Assembly: GCA_937957815.1 (NCBI GenBank)
Contig: CALFXN010000249.1
Location: 1-6,731 of the forward strand
Direction: 5' to 3'
Length of the DNA stretch: 6,731 bases
From: an uncultured Synergistales bacterium
GTDB taxonomy: Bacteria; Synergistota; Synergistia; Synergistales; Aminobacteriaceae
Part shown: positions 6,316 to 6,731 of the stretch, in pieces
How positions within the stretch are numbered: position 1 is the first letter of the stretch
Layout: each line of letters starts with the position of its first letter
Made by a program: the position numbers and the translations under genes
Notes under the pieces: model-generated
Database searches by the model: none
Told to the model about the DNA's origin: nothing
The model's input: the letters and a program-made list of their open reading frames with translations, nothing else

Positions 6316-6731
6316 CTATCGTTTCGTCAGGAAAAGCGGCAGTGCGAGCAACAGCGCGAACGGGGCGAAGCCTGTGGACGCGCCGGCGTTGCAGCCGCCG
6401 CCGCTTCCCGTGTCGCCGACGGCCGTTTCCGCGGCGCGGACCGAGCAGACGCGGAAGGTCACGACTCCGACCGCCGGTTCGAGGTCGTACGATCCGTTGT
6501 CCGTCACGGCTGAGCGCCAGGTCATGAGCCCCTCGCCCTCCTCGTAGAAGTCGGGAGGCGTCACGCCGTCCGGCAGGCTCTGCCCGGCCTTGAGTTCGAA
6601 CTGCACGCCCCTGTTCGGAAGTTCGTAGCCCGACCCGTCCGAGCGGGAAAAGATCGCGTAGTAGCGCGCCCGCACGGGGTACGAGGCGGTGTATTCCACG
6701 GCGAGGTCCCGGCTCTCGATCGCCACGCCCT
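6316..6731 (-). CDS. Synergist-CTERM sorting domain protein (5' partial)
   Basis: C-terminal 137 or so residues of a secreted, membrane-anchored protein; the frame stays open to the window edge, so the start lies further right. The visible part has a beta-rich region (DLAVEYTASYPVRARYYAIF), a segment VTDNGSYDLEPAVGVVTFRV just ahead of the tail, then GSGGGCNAGASTGF, a Leu/Ala/Phe-rich helix and a terminal LTKR. The Gly-Cys-helix-basic order is the Synergist-CTERM anchor; the Cys is presumed to be the processing or attachment site, by family knowledge. The same pre-anchor pattern occurs in the neighbouring broken gene, so the two are paralogous at their C-termini. The catalytic or binding part of this protein, if any, is outside the window, so its function is not known. 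Confidence 0.82.
   Translation of the reverse strand, partial: GVAIESRDLAVEYTASYPVRARYYAIFSRSDGSGYELPNRGVQFELKAGQSLPDGVTPPDFYEEGEGLMTWRSAVTDNGSYDLEPAVGVVTFRVCSVRAAETAVGDTGSGGGCNAGASTGFAPFALLLALPLFLTKR
6326..6368. repeat. Imperfect direct repeat, copy 2 (anchor-coding DNA)
   Basis: Second copy of the anchor-coding repeat at 5104-5146, same orientation, offset 1222 bases. Mismatches are scattered and mostly conservative for the encoded helix, as expected for an old duplication or strongly constrained sequence. Confidence 0.7.

Overview
The window is GC-rich bacterial DNA that most likely comes from a member of the Synergistota (Synergistetes). The strongest taxonomic clue is two minus-strand genes at the right end that share a C-terminal sorting tail. 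The tail is a Gly-rich stretch, a Cys, an Ala/Leu-rich membrane helix and a short basic end, which is the pattern described as the Synergist-CTERM anchor. Tight anaerobe-type operons and a fused Ni/Co transporter fit the same picture. No rRNA, tRNA, CRISPR array or insertion sequence is visible.

Layout. (1) Bases 1-2241, plus strand: a two-gene PLP-enzyme operon. A D-cysteine desulfhydrase / ACC-deaminase family protein is cut at its 5' end by the window edge. It is followed after 32 bases by a SelA/DgaE-like fold-type I PLP enzyme with a strong ribosome binding site. A 15-bp GC-rich hairpin at 2277-2312 ends the unit. (2) Bases 2357-5026, plus strand: a near-consensus sigma-70 promoter (TTGACA-N16-TACAAT) drives a three-gene energy-coupling-factor ABC transporter for nickel or cobalt. 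It comprises a CbiM/NikM substrate-binding membrane protein with a fused PDGLE (CbiN/NikN-like) domain, a CbiQ-type transmembrane coupling protein and a CbiO-type ATPase. Gene spacing is 4 bases, then a 4-base GTGA overlap, so the three are co-transcribed and probably translationally coupled. An imperfect dyad (GTGATAC-N17-GTGTCAC) spans the -10 element and could be a metal-responsive operator of NikR type. (3) Bases 5085-6731, minus strand, convergent with the transporter: two Synergist-CTERM surface protein genes. The right-hand one is cut by the window edge. The left-hand one looks broken: its signal peptide and N-terminal segment lie in one frame, and the rest, including the anchor, lies in another. 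The pieces resemble the two ends of a C1A (papain-like) peptidase with a lectin-like domain, with the whole catalytic region missing between them.

How the parts relate. The PLP pair probably acts on amino acids or amino sugars (ammonia or sulfide elimination), in line with the amino-acid-fermenting habit of Synergistota, but its substrates cannot be read from the sequence. The transporter supplies Ni2+ or Co2+. Nothing in the window (no B12 or Ni-enzyme genes) decides which metal. The surface proteins are a separate functional group. The most unusual feature is the decayed, domain-deleted surface peptidase gene beside an intact-looking paralogue of its anchor region.
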